From contig NC_084472.1 of assembly GCF_027409185.1 (NCBI RefSeq), positions 89,854,427 through 89,918,426 of the forward strand: a DNA stretch of 64,000 nt. Reading direction: 5' to 3'. Source of the stretch: Cynocephalus volans (Eukaryota; Chordata; Mammalia; Dermoptera; Cynocephalidae). The notes beneath the pieces are model-generated. The model did not search any database, was not told where the DNA came from, and saw only the letters and a program-made list of their open reading frames with translations. Of the stretch, positions 43,917 through 53,887 are shown in pieces; position 1 is the first letter of the stretch, and each line of letters begins with the position of its first letter. Position numbers and translations under genes: made by a program.

Positions 43917-44676
43917 TGTAGAGGGTTAGAAATCTTGGTTCTTATTTGATTATTAGATAGGGTGTTTAGGTAATGCATGAATGGGACAAAAGTCCTCGGC
44001 GAGGGGGCAAGAGCCTACAGATTGGACCCATCTAATCAACCCTAATCACTGGTCAGGTAAGGGATTGTATACACTGATTGTTACTATAATGAGTTCATTG
44101 GAAGATTTTGTAAGAAGGAAACTTACACAGGACTAAAGCCTTTAATGTGGACAAGAGAACTGAAGCAGAACAGGGATTGTTCTGAGGGCAATAAGCTTTA
44201 ATACAGAAAAATTTAAATGATGGGAAAATATGTGAGTTAAGATTTCAAGGATGTTCTGTTAGATTAGTTAGTACATGGGGGGGGGTCATTCCACATTTTG
44301 CTTTAAGCTGTTTATTTGAATTTCTTAAGAAGTCAGGCACTTTAATGATTATCTTATTGTTTCTTTTACATGTCACATAGTTTAGATTTATGACTGTTTT
44401 GATGGTATATTGTTTACACTATTTTGAACCATGCATGCTTGGATGAAAATTGTTATGTAGCCAGTTTCTTTAGGTTCTTACTGTGATTGATTAACCATTT
44501 GTTTTTCTTCTGTAACTTCCTTGTCTTTACAATAAAAACTGAAGCAAAAACCAACTCGGGGCTGCACCTTTTTTCTCCTTCCTAAAAGGAGTCATCTTGA
44601 TGCGGTCCCTTCAGGCTTCTCATTGCACTATTTGCTCTGAGTAATCTCTTTTGTGTTACACAGTGAGAGGTGTAAT
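43917..44676 (+). repeat. Solo LTR of the same family as 11932-12601
   Basis: It begins TGTAGAGGGTTAGAAATC and ends near GTGTAA. AATAAA is at about 44531. It shares ordered blocks with 11932-12601 across the whole length but is diverged and somewhat longer. The target duplication is uncertain (TATAG/CATAG). Confidence 0.65.
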
Positions 44677-45499
44677 GGCATAGACTTCTTGGGGGCTGGT
44701 AGAAATGAGAGGGGCTGAAGGAGGAAGAAAACAGAATCTGTCCTTGGTACCCTTTCCAGTACATGAGCACTAGTCACATAGGGCACAGGGGACTGGGCCA
44801 AAGGGTACTTTGCTCCCGTTTTGCAAGCCCACCTATGAATTATTCATGTCTTACACACAGGCAAAAAGGATGGATAATTGGTGGTTTGACCTCTGAGAGG
44901 AGATACTCTGGGAAAAGGAACGTTGTTTGCTAGAGAGGGTAGAACACAGGCTTTTCAGATGGAAAGGGACTTTACAGATGATCCAGTCTATGCCATCCAC
45001 CTTCTAGACAAAGAAACCAGCACTCAGATTGATTTACATGATTGGGTCAAGAGCACACATTTAGTTCGTTGTAGAGTCAGAACAGTCCACTGAGGAAAAG
45101 TCATCCTAAAGAGCAAGAAACTCGTGGTATTTATAACCCAACTCATCCAATAGTAGTCTGGTTTCTATATTAATGTTCAAAACAGTCATATAATGCAACA
45201 TAAAAACACTGCAAATGTTAAAAGTCATTGCTCTGTGCATGCACTAGTCATGAGCAGACCTCAGGTAACCTTGAGAGAGCTGAAGAGAGATGGTATGTAG
45301 GTCCCCAGAGAGGGGGAAGATGATTCTTGGGATGCCATTTGCTTCTTGGATACAGAGTCCAATCAAGGATGAAGGCCACTGTCCTCCAGAATTTTGAACC
45401 AAGTCATAAAACATTTTACTTAAAACATTTCTAATATTTTTTATCCAACACAAAGAATGAATATACCACTAAATTTTTCTCCCCAAGTTTTTGCATACT
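44677..45499. other. No gene; possible MIR at about 44955-45085
   Basis: GATGATCCAGTCTATGCC...GACAAAGAAACCAGCACTCAG...GGGTCAAGAGCACACATTTAG has the order of a MIR SINE in sense orientation. The rest is unassigned. Confidence 0.4.
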
Positions 45500-46050
45500 G
45501 AAAAGAAGTCTTTACCAGTCTCATCTCTTTTTACTGCTTTCCTCTCCCACCTTCCTCCCATCTCACTATTGGCCTCCTTGTCATTTCTGAACATGGCAGA
45601 CACCCTCGTGCCTCAGCATAGGTGCACATCTCTGCTTGGGATGCTTTTCCCCAGAATCTGCCTGACTCCCTCCCCTGTTATCTTCAAGTCTGCTCAAATA
45701 ACATCTTCACAGGAGACCTTCTCTGACCATTCAATCTAGGATACAACCCCACACCCAGGTCCTTTTACTTTGATCTATTTTTTTCCTTAGCACTTATCAC
45801 CTCATAACGTTCTTTTTTGGGGAGTGGTTGGGTGGGGGAGGTCCAAATGATGGACCTTGATATTTTAGCACCATGCTCTAACCAGCTGAGCTAACTGGCC
45901 AGCCCCTCCTTCTAACATTCTATGTTGTTTATCTGTCTTCCCTCTAGTGTGGAACCTGCATGAAGGTAAGGGCTTTGGTCTGTTTTGTTCGCTGCGATGT
46001 CCCGAGGCCCTAGAAGAGTGTCTGGTGGATAGCAGGTGCTTAATGCCCTC
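45500..46050 (+). mobile_element. L2 LINE 3' end, split by a SINE
   Basis: CTTGGGATGCTTTTCCCC, CTCAAATAACATCTTCACAG, GACCTTCTCTGACCATTC, TTAGCACTTATCACC, then (after the SINE) GTTGTTTATCTGTCTTCC, GGAACCTGCATGAAGG and TAGCAGGTGCTTAATG form the usual L2 3' order. The 233-codon frame over this area is not a gene. Confidence 0.75.
45812..45906 (-). mobile_element. tRNA-Ile-derived SINE, antisense, inside L2
   Basis: Reverse-complement head (CAGCTGAGCTAACTGGCCAG) at the right and a T-run at the left. Imperfect duplication AACGTTCT/AACATTCT. The right part is well kept; the left is rich in G and diverged. Confidence 0.85.
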
Positions 46051-46094
46051 TTTCCCAGACCTGCTCACTCCCACCCCCACCTGGAAGTGGATTA

Positions 46095-46215
46095 TCTTCA
46101 CAGCTGAAAGAGGACAGTCTCCAGCCTCCTACTTGAGGAAACCAGAAAGGTTAAGTGACTTGACCAGCATCACACATCCAGGACTTGAACTTGGATCTTA
46201 TCTAGACTCCCAGCC
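46095..46215 (+). mobile_element. MIR SINE
   Basis: TTGAGGAAACCAGAAAGG, TTAAGTGACTTGACCAGC, ATCACACATCCAGGACTTG and AACTTGGATCTTATC follow the MIR core and 3' order. Confidence 0.7.
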
Positions 46216-47240
46216 ACGGCTCTTCTTTCCACAGGCCCTGGATTTCTCCAGCCCGGAGCACACCTCCCTTCCTCCCCAGATCTGCTCTCTCTCCTTTTAT
46301 GTACCACACCTTCTTACAGCACGTCAGAGCGATGCTGAATTCCTGATTCCGACGTGCATTAGGCATGTAGCCTTGGACAAGTTACTTAACTTCTCTCTGC
46401 CTTGGGCTTCTCGCTTCTCAAGGGGAATGATAATATTTACCCTAGAGGATGGTTACAGATCAACTAAAATGAAGGAAGCACGGCCTCTCCTACATGAGCT
46501 CAGTGCCTCCTTTCTCTTTCCATGGCATATGAGGAGATGCTCATTTGCTCAACAAAAACATTACATTTCTCAAGGTCTCTTTTGTGGTCACACCCCCAGG
46601 CCTAAGCTTCTAGAAGACATTGAAGAAATACTTCAGAAGTTAAAGTAAATTTTAAAGGGGCAGATGGCAGGAAGAGAGTCCTCGATAATGTAGGGGCATC
46701 TCACTGTCAGGGCTGGTTCATGGGTTCTAGCTTTTAGGCCTGGCACCCCTTAAAATTGATGATTAAAGTGAACAAAGCCTCCAAGAGGCCAGTAAGGTGA
46801 GATGGGGCATTTTCTGTTCCTCTTGGGGGCCAGCTTGTTGGCAAAATGTCTCAGTTTCAAAAGTCATCCTAAAATAGATGGGTAAGAAATCATGATTTCC
46901 TTAGACACCATCATGATGAGCATTTCCCAAAGTCTGCTCATCAGCATTTTTTTTTAAAGTGGGGGTGTTCTGTGATTTAAAAACAGTTCACAAAATACTG
47001 GATTAAAGAATTACCCAACTGCATATATGCAGGGCTTTTCAGAGACTTTATTATTCTAGCATGCATTTGGCTCTCCAAGAGGAATGGAAGTATACACACA
47101 CTAAAATATTTTCCTAATTTATTTAGTCAAGGTACCCCTTCTTTCCAAGGGCAGCTTCTTGTGACCAGTATTTTATGTGTCACATGTTTGGGAAATGCAG
47201 AACTAGACAAATTCCCTCATATTGGATCTAAAAAGCTGAG
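46216..47240. other. No gene recognised
   Basis: About 1 kb. MIR-like text may recur at 46370-46470 (GCCTTGGACAAGTTACTTAA...GGTTACAGATC). No exon-like signal. Confidence 0.4.
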
Positions 47241-47243
47241 CCT

Positions 47244-47344
47244 AGAGCTGACCAGTTAGCTGGTTAGAGCATGGTGTTACAACACCCACGTCAAGGGTTC
47301 AGATCCCCTTACTAGCCAGCCATTGGGGAAAAAAAAAAAAAGAA
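47244..47344 (+). mobile_element. tRNA-Ile-derived SINE
   Basis: GAGCTGACCAGTTAGCTGG, an AACACCCACGTCAAGGG and GGTTCAGATCCCC B-box region, and a poly(A)/AAAG tail. It interrupts a MIR-like element: flanking GAGCCT occurs on both sides. Confidence 0.88.
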
Positions 47345-47354
47345 AAAAAGAGCC

Positions 47355-47460
47355 TGATGAAATTACGTGACTTTGCCAAGGTCCAGCAATTAAGTGGCAG
47401 AACCAGAGCCAGAATGCAGCATGCTGGTGTGTTTTCTGATGCTGTTGCCTCTACACAGCA
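47355..47460 (+). mobile_element. MIR SINE remainder
   Basis: AAATTACGTGACTTTGCC, AAGGTCCAGCAATTAAGTGG and CAGAACCAGAGCCAGAATG match the MIR 3' half. The 5' half probably lies before the SINE at 47244. Confidence 0.65.
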
Positions 47461-47779
47461 CAGAGATTAACGAAGGCCTTCATTACAAACCAGCTCTATT
47501 GAGAGATGCTACTATTTTCACTCAAGAAAACAAACTGGCATGAAATGTCACCAATGGATAGCCTTCTAGAGATAAAAAATGAAAGCGTGTGTGTGTGTAC
47601 TGTAGACATAGTGGCAACAGCACTGAAAGATGTATCCCCACCCAAGACGGTTGAATGGTCCTGCAAGGCCCAGGTAAAGGAGCCTCTCCTAGCCCTCCCT
47701 TGGCTTTCCCTGCTCCTGGAAATAGTAAATGATAAACTGAGCTTTCATCAGGGGTGAGCAGCATGCTCTGGCCCAGTGT
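47461..47779. other. No gene recognised
   Basis: Short unassigned stretch with a small (GT)n run near 47587. Confidence 0.45.
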
Positions 47780-48236
47780 GGAAGGCTGAATATGCCCCCA
47801 AAGATATCCACATCCCAATCCCCAGAACCTCTAAATGTTATTTATATGACAAAAGGGACTTTGCAGATGTGATTAAATTAAGGATTTTGACATGAGGAAA
47901 TTCTCCTGGTTTATCCGGGAAGGTCCAACATAATCACGAGGGTCATGCTAAGCGGAAGGCAGGGGGAGATTTGACTACAGAAAAGAGGGCACTGAGACAA
48001 CAGAGGCAGAGACGGGAGGGTGTGCACTGAAGGCGGAGGGAGGGGACATGAGGCAAGACACACAAGTGGCTGCTAGAAGCTGAAAAAAGCGAAGAAACAA
48101 ATTCTCCCTGCGGACTTCAAAAGGAACCAGCCCTGCCGACATCTTGACTTCAGCCCAGGAAATGGATTTCGGACTCCTGAATACATTTGTGTTGCTGGAA
48201 ACCACTAATTCCGTGCTAACTTTTTACAGAAGCAAC
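47780..48236 (+). repeat. MLT1-type MaLR LTR
   Basis: GGAAGGCTGAATATGCCCCC, GGGACTTTGCAGATGTGATT, AAATTCTCCCTGCGGACTTC, AAGGAACCAGCCCTGCCGAC and ATCTTGACTTCAGCCC are the standard ordered blocks of MLT1 LTRs. Confidence 0.82.
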
Positions 48237-48239
48237 TGA

Positions 48240-50544
48240 AAATCAATACATCCAGTAGGGTGAGAACATCCTGCTTGCTTCACTCTGAGAAGGTGTGCCA
48301 CCCAGAGAAGGTGAGTGCTGGGACAGAGCACCGGGTGGGGTGACAGGCTCACGTGTGCCGCTCGGTCACCCCACACTGCTGGGAGCCACCCAGAGTTCTC
48401 CTCAGAGCATTGTCCTCTGACACAGCTCGTATCAAAGGAATTGGACGGCACCAGGTTCCCCGTTCAGAGATAAGGACATCTGTGTCTCCTGCACAGTCAT
48501 CAGTTTGTCCCTGTTGTGAGACAGGCAGTGACTGATTTGTGACACCACACCTTACCTGTGCAGCTTTTAATGGCTGTTTTCCTTGGCAGCATCACAACTT
48601 AGCCACTGGGCAAAATGCGAGTTGAGCAAGTTAGGGCTGCCTGGGAACTGGACGCACTTGCTCATAAAACATTTCAACATCTCCAAGGGTGTATTATCTC
48701 CCACATGATCCGGGACACTTCAAGCCTATTTAATCAGCATTGTTGACCTATCTGGCACTTGGGTAACGCCACCTATACCTCAGTTCTTTCATTTGTTGAC
48801 GGGCACCACCAATGGTCCCCGTGGATGCCACGCCCACTCTCCAGCACCTACTTTGGGAAGTCACAGGAGAACAGAGCAGCACACAGCAATGATATCACAG
48901 AGCTGGGGTCTTGCCCAATTATCCTAATTAAATGTCACCCAATAGCCTATCTTCAACAAATAAAAAAGCAACTAAGCCAGAGACACTATCTTCAGATGCC
49001 TTGTCCTAAAAGAAACTCATTCTGACTAAAGACATGTTTTAACAGGTGAAATACAGTTGAAATAACTCCCTGGGCCTCAGATATTATAGTGAGTTATGGG
49101 TTAGATTATGAAGTGTCAGGTCAGGCTATGTGGGAGTGATGACAATGTTATAAATGACAATATCTTTCTTCCAAGAGCATACTTTCAACTTAATACATTG
49201 CCTCTTGATTTCCCCCCAATTCACAGATTTGTTAAAATATTCCACCAAATGAGTATTTTGCTTATGTTTTATGCAAAAGAGGATGCCCAGAATCTGAAAT
49301 GTAAAACACATGAGAAACTGACATTCGATAAACAGGCTACAAAGTGGCTGGTGTGAAACAACCATTTCTAAATTTCAACTAAATTACTAAATTATAAGTA
49401 AAGCTATAAAATAGACTCAAAGGCTGTTGAAACTATCAAAGTCAGCACAAACTATTGTTAACTTTATAAACTGCTATATGTATTAAGTGTTTTTATAAAT
49501 GCTTCAATTTTAAGGAGTGCTAACATTTTGGTTTCTAACAAGGAGCAATAGAGATATTCTATATAGTCTTGGTGGTGGTTTGCAGAAAGATTCCGCATGA
49601 ACAGGTAAAACCTTTCAAAGTGGTGATGCCCTTAGGTATAACTACAGAACACTGTATGGGTAGTGCCTCAAATTTGCTATACCTGTACCATAATGACAAA
49701 ATGTGAAGAATAAAGATCAGAAAAATAACTTTAAAAAAGTTAAAATATAAGTAGAGTAAGAAATAAACTAGGAAGTGACAGGAAAAACTAACATACACTA
49801 AAATTTGGGCTACTAACAGCTAGAAATTACCAAGAAAGGTTGATAAGGTACTTGAGAAATTAGAAAAAGAATACTACAGTGCCATTAGAAAAAGGTTAGT
49901 CAACAAAAATTGATATTCTAACAGAAAAGTTTCCATATAAAACCCTGAAATTGGAGCTCCTGATGATAAAATATGCTTTATTAAATCCAAAATGTATTCA
50001 TTCATAAGAGGGTGATATTGACCTAAGACTGCTAGCTTTTGAGAAATTAGCCCTTACTTAAATACTGTTGGACAAAACTGACAAAACTGAAAGTCAATTA
50101 ACTAAATCTTTCCAGAAAATTCTGTTTGCTGTTAAAACTATTCAGTATACATGATAAATTTGGTAAATCAGCATATATGGTAAATTCAATGAATTGATCA
50201 TTAGGTGAATTTTATTTCTGCAAAATCGAATCTTGGTGAATTGGTTTTCATTAAATTGACCTAAAATCAACCAACACCCGCTACATTCTTTTACAAATGA
50301 GAAATACCTGATTGTAGTGGGACATCACTGGTGAAAGACCAGCAATTTTTTGTATGAGTTGACCATAATTTACAATTAATTTGCGCCATTTCAGCCCTGA
50401 GCTCTCTTGCATTAGTTATTACTAATGCTTCCTTCACGTGGGGAGAGCTGAAATGTTAGCAGGGATAGTTTCATGAACAAGGGCAAAACTTAGCTGCATG
50501 TTTCACCCTTATTAGAAGAAACACATAGCCTTGGACATCCATTT
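48240..50544. other. No gene recognised (2.3 kb)
   Basis: 48240-49000 is mixed and 49000-50500 is AT-rich. I see no domain, exon, RNA gene or confidently named repeat. A segment near 49560-49740 resembles an old L1 3' end weakly. Confidence 0.45.
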
Positions 50545-50965
50545 CCTGACTATATTTGTTTCTTAAGACTGTTGTAACACATTACCACAAACTGGGAAAA
50601 ACAACAGAAATTTGTTCTCAACCAGTTCTGGAGGCTAGAAGTCCAACATCAAGGTGTGCGCAGGGCCACGCTCTGGTCTGCTCCCGCCTTTCTCTTAGCT
50701 TCTGCATTGCTGGAAGTCCTTGGTTTGCAATTGCATAACTCTATCCTCTGCCTTCATTGTCACATGGTGTCCTCTCTGTATCTTCACATCATCTTCTCAT
50801 AAGGACATCAGTCATATTGGGTTAAGGGCCCATCCTACTACAGTATGGCCTCATCTTAATAATTATATCTGCAACAATCCTATTTCCAAACAAGGTTAGG
50901 TCTGGGGGATAGAACTTCAGCACTTTTTTGGAGTACACAATCCAACCTATAAATACTGCCCTTGC
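50545..50965 (-). repeat. MLT1-type MaLR LTR, antisense
   Basis: Plus-strand phrases TACCACAAACTGGGAAAAAC, TTCTGGAGGCTAGAAGTCC, CATAAGGACATCAGTCATAT and GTACACAATCCAACCTATAA are the reverse complement of MLT1 LTR text. Confidence 0.75.
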
Positions 50966-51068
50966 CTGGACTTCCCCGACAAGTATGGTTAATGACAGTT
51001 ATTTTAGGGAATTCTCTCTCATGTACCTTGTCATTTCTCATTTGCTAATTTATTTGAAAACTATTTTA

Positions 51069-51146
51069 TTTATTTACTTTTTTTGGAGGCTGGCCAGTAC
51101 GGGGATCCAAACCCTTGACCTTGGTGCTACAACACTGTGTTCTAAC
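51069..51146 (-). mobile_element. tRNA-Ile-derived SINE, 5'-truncated, antisense
   Basis: A T-rich tail side, then GGCTGGCCAGTACGGGGATC (B-box side) and AACACTGTGTTCTAAC; the head is missing. A perfect 14-bp duplication TGAAAACTATTTTA lies at 51055-51068 and 51147-51160. Confidence 0.93.
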
Positions 51147-51174
51147 TGAAAACTATTTTAAAATGATAAATCAC

Positions 51175-52712
51175 GGTGAGTTCAAGATGGCGGCGGCTGC
51201 GGCGGCTGGCGCGGAGTAGCTGAGGTGGAAAAGGTGGCCACTGGGCCCCAGGCAGCCGGGAAACTTGTGGACCTTTCTCTGGCCATCTCTTAAGGGAGGA
51301 CTGCTGCTGCTGGCCAGTCGTGGGGGCTCAACGCCACTTTGCCCCTGGCAGGAGAGGCTGCCTCATTTACAGGCAACAGCTTTGAAGTGTGGAGCAGGAA
51401 AAGAACTGATTCTTAGCTGCAAAAGTGAGTCTTGAAACAGGGAACACGGCGCCAGGGCTGCTGTGGATGCAGCCAGGATCCTGGAGGCTGGGGCCGCACT
51501 GAAGGCGGCCAGCTGCCCTATCCAGGATTCGAGGTTTCAGGCCGGCATTAAAGAAGACTCCTGGGAGCGCCCGAGCGGCGCCGCGACTGAACAGCCCGAG
51601 GCGGCAGCTCCGAGAACACGGAAGGCAACAAACCAGAGACAGAGCGAGCGCCCGACCTGGCACAGCACTGTGAGTGATCCCTGGCACAGCTCTGTTCGGG
51701 GGGTGGATGCCCACGCGGCTCCCCGCCTGCACCACCAGGCCACTCACTGCCCCCGGTGCTGCCTCCATTTTCCCAGGTGCGGGCAGCTCCGCCCTGCTCG
51801 GCCATCACTGAGCCCATTTGCTTGGCCTGGCACGGGGCTTTCCGGACCCTGCGGGCCGACCTCCTCTCCCACTCCCTCCACGGTTCTCTGGCAGGGCTGG
51901 GGGTGTGGGGCGTCCCGACCAGTTTTGGGAGGGCTAGGAAGTACGGGCGGGCTGACTGTCACTCCACCACACCCTGGACTCCGGCCCCGGTAAACTTCCT
52001 GTTACTGGGAGGCAGATACCATCTCTGCGACCACCAGTTTGGAAAAAAGCCTAACGAATTTCTGGTTGGGAATAGTGTGGTAGGTGAGTTCCCAGGTCTG
52101 CTTGAACCTGCCGGAGAGCAGGCTGCAGGCGGGCACTAGACTCGGTTTATACCGGGGGGATACAAAGGTGAACAAGACCCGAGAAAGATCTACACAGTGC
52201 TACAAAGGCACCCAGAGAGACTGGGCGTCTGTGCCTAGCAGAAACCTGGTAGACTTCCTGGGCGAGGCGGTGCTGAGCAGGGTCTTGAAGGCCCAGCTGA
52301 TAGACGAGGGGTGCAGAAGACACGCCCCAACCCAGCACAGTGTGCACAGAGGGGGGAGACGTGCGGCCAGGGAGGCGGAGACTCGACAGAAACCACACAC
52401 CCGGTGGGGTCGCCACTGCACGATCTAACAGCCTGGGCCAGAGCACACTGAACGGGGAGAAGTCCTGTACAGAAAGTGAAAGCTCAACAGAGATCACACA
52501 CCCTGTGGTACGTGATCCACCAGCCCAGCAGAGTACAAGCTGACCAGAAAGGTGGATCCCCGGAGAAGCCCAAGACCCGAGGCAACCACACACACAAGAC
52601 ACTAGAGGCCAACTGAGCAGTCACGGCGGGAGCCATACCAAATTGGCAACCACAGCAACATCCTAGTTAGTCATTAGTCTTAAACTGGTGGACTGTGAAA
52701 CCCCCTGCCACA
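51175..52712 (+). promoter_or_regulatory. L1 copy 2 5'UTR with internal promoter
   Basis: 1.54 kb, starting GGTGAGTTCAAGATGGCGGC with the YY1-type CAAGATGGC core. It is GC-rich and CpG-containing. Against copy 1 it has one-base insertions near 51721 and 51751 that shift the long sense frame. Confidence 0.87.
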
Positions 52713-53693
52713 ATGAATAAACACCAAAAAAAAGACACCAGAAATACAAAAAATCAAGAAAGTACACCACCAAAAGTTAATAAATCTCATACTCTAGATC
52801 CTATAGAACAAGAAGCCCTGGAAATAACTGATAAGGAATTTCGAGTGATAATTCTAAGGAAACTGAATGAGATACAAGAAAACTCAGCTAGACATCATGA
52901 TGAAATGAGGAAAAGTATACAGGATCTGAAAGAGGAAATATACAAGGAAATCAATGTCCTGAAAAAAAATGTAGCAGAACTTGCTGAACTGAAGAAGTTA
53001 TTCAGCGAAATAAAAAACACAACGGAGAGTTTAACCAGCAGGCTTGTCGAAGTTGAAGAGAGAACCTCTGAACTTGAAGATGGGCTGTTTGAAATAACAC
53101 AAGCAGACAAAAAGAAAGAAAAAAGAATCAAGGACATGGAAGAAAATCTGAGAGAGATATCAGACAACCTCAAGCGCTCAAATATCCGAGTCATGGGTAT
53201 TCCAGAAGGGGAGGAAAATGGAGATTCCATTGAAAACATATTCAACAAAATAGTGGCAGAAAACTTCCCAGGTATAGGAAAAATCACAGATCTTCAGATC
53301 CAGGAAGCTCAACGATCTCCAAACGTATTCAACCCAAAAAGGCCTTCTCCAAGACATGTCATAGTCAAATTGGCAAAACTCAGAGACAAAGAGAGAATCT
53401 TAAAAGCTGCAAGAGAGAAGCGTCAAATCACCTATAAGGGAGCCCCAATCAGGTTAACATCAGACTTTTCATCACAAACCCTAAAAGCTAGAAAGGAATG
53501 GGATGATATTTTCAAAATACTAAAAGACAAAGATTGCCAGCCAAGAATACTCTACCCTGCAAGGCTATCCTTCCGAAATGAGGGGCAAATAGTATATTTC
53601 TCAGACAAACAAAAACTGCGGGAGTTCACTACCACAAGACCACCCTTACAAGAAATCCTCAAGGGAGTACTGGGTTTGGTTCCTGAAAAATAA
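52713..53693 (+). CDS. L1 ORF1p RNA-binding protein, intact (326 aa)
   Basis: ORF1p coats L1 RNA as a trimer and acts as a nucleic-acid chaperone in the cytoplasmic ribonucleoprotein. The ATG at 52713 gives MNKHQKKD; an in-frame GTG 18 bases upstream is a weaker choice. Residues of about 40-140 are charged, with a heptad-like pattern of a coiled coil (EEIYKEINVLKKNVAELAEL). The RNA-recognition domain follows (NIRVMGIPEGEENGDSIENI, about 160-180), then the basic C-terminal domain ending LQEILKGVLGLVPEK. Its length is close to human ORF1p (338 aa). No stop or frameshift is present; Leu-96 is encoded where copy 1 has a stop. Confidence 0.95.
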   Translation: MNKHQKKDTRNTKNQESTPPKVNKSHTLDPIEQEALEITDKEFRVIILRKLNEIQENSARHHDEMRKSIQDLKEEIYKEINVLKKNVAELAELKKLFSEIKNTTESLTSRLVEVEERTSELEDGLFEITQADKKKEKRIKDMEENLREISDNLKRSNIRVMGIPEGEENGDSIENIFNKIVAENFPGIGKITDLQIQEAQRSPNVFNPKRPSPRHVIVKLAKLRDKERILKAAREKRQITYKGAPIRLTSDFSSQTLKARKEWDDIFKILKDKDCQPRILYPARLSFRNEGQIVYFSDKQKLREFTTTRPPLQEILKGVLGLVPEK

Positions 53694-53746
53694 CTACCAC
53701 TGCCATAAAAACCTAAGAAAAATCTAAACCCGCTAGTACAATAAAA

Positions 53747-53887
53747 ATGGCATTCATGAAGAGAAAACAAGCTAACAAAAACACTATCTACAACCTAAGG
53801 AACCAACAAACAAAGAAACCAAACAGTAAATCAGAAAGCAAGGAACAAAAGACACCTAAGACAACCAAACAACCAATAAAATGCTAA
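53747..53887 (+). CDS. Small ORF bridging ORF1 and ORF2 (46 aa)
   Basis: The ORF1-ORF2 spacer is 187 bp, longer than in human L1. The first ATG after the ORF1 stop (53747) opens a 46-codon frame beginning MAFMKRKQ and rich in Lys, Asn and Gln. Its TAA (53885-53887) overlaps the ORF2 start (ATG 53881-53883). The only other ATG before ORF2 is codon 4 of this same frame. L1 ORF2 is known to be translated by an unusual termination/reinitiation route. This layout would deliver terminating ribosomes onto the ORF2 start. Expression is not shown, and A-rich DNA can hold such frames by chance. Confidence 0.45.
   Translation: MAFMKRKQANKNTIYNLRNQQTKKPNSKSESKEQKTPKTTKQPIKC

Noticed and set aside
45947-46648. 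233-codon plus-strand frame as a gene
   Set aside because: It runs through an L2 fragment and a MIR SINE; not a plausible protein.
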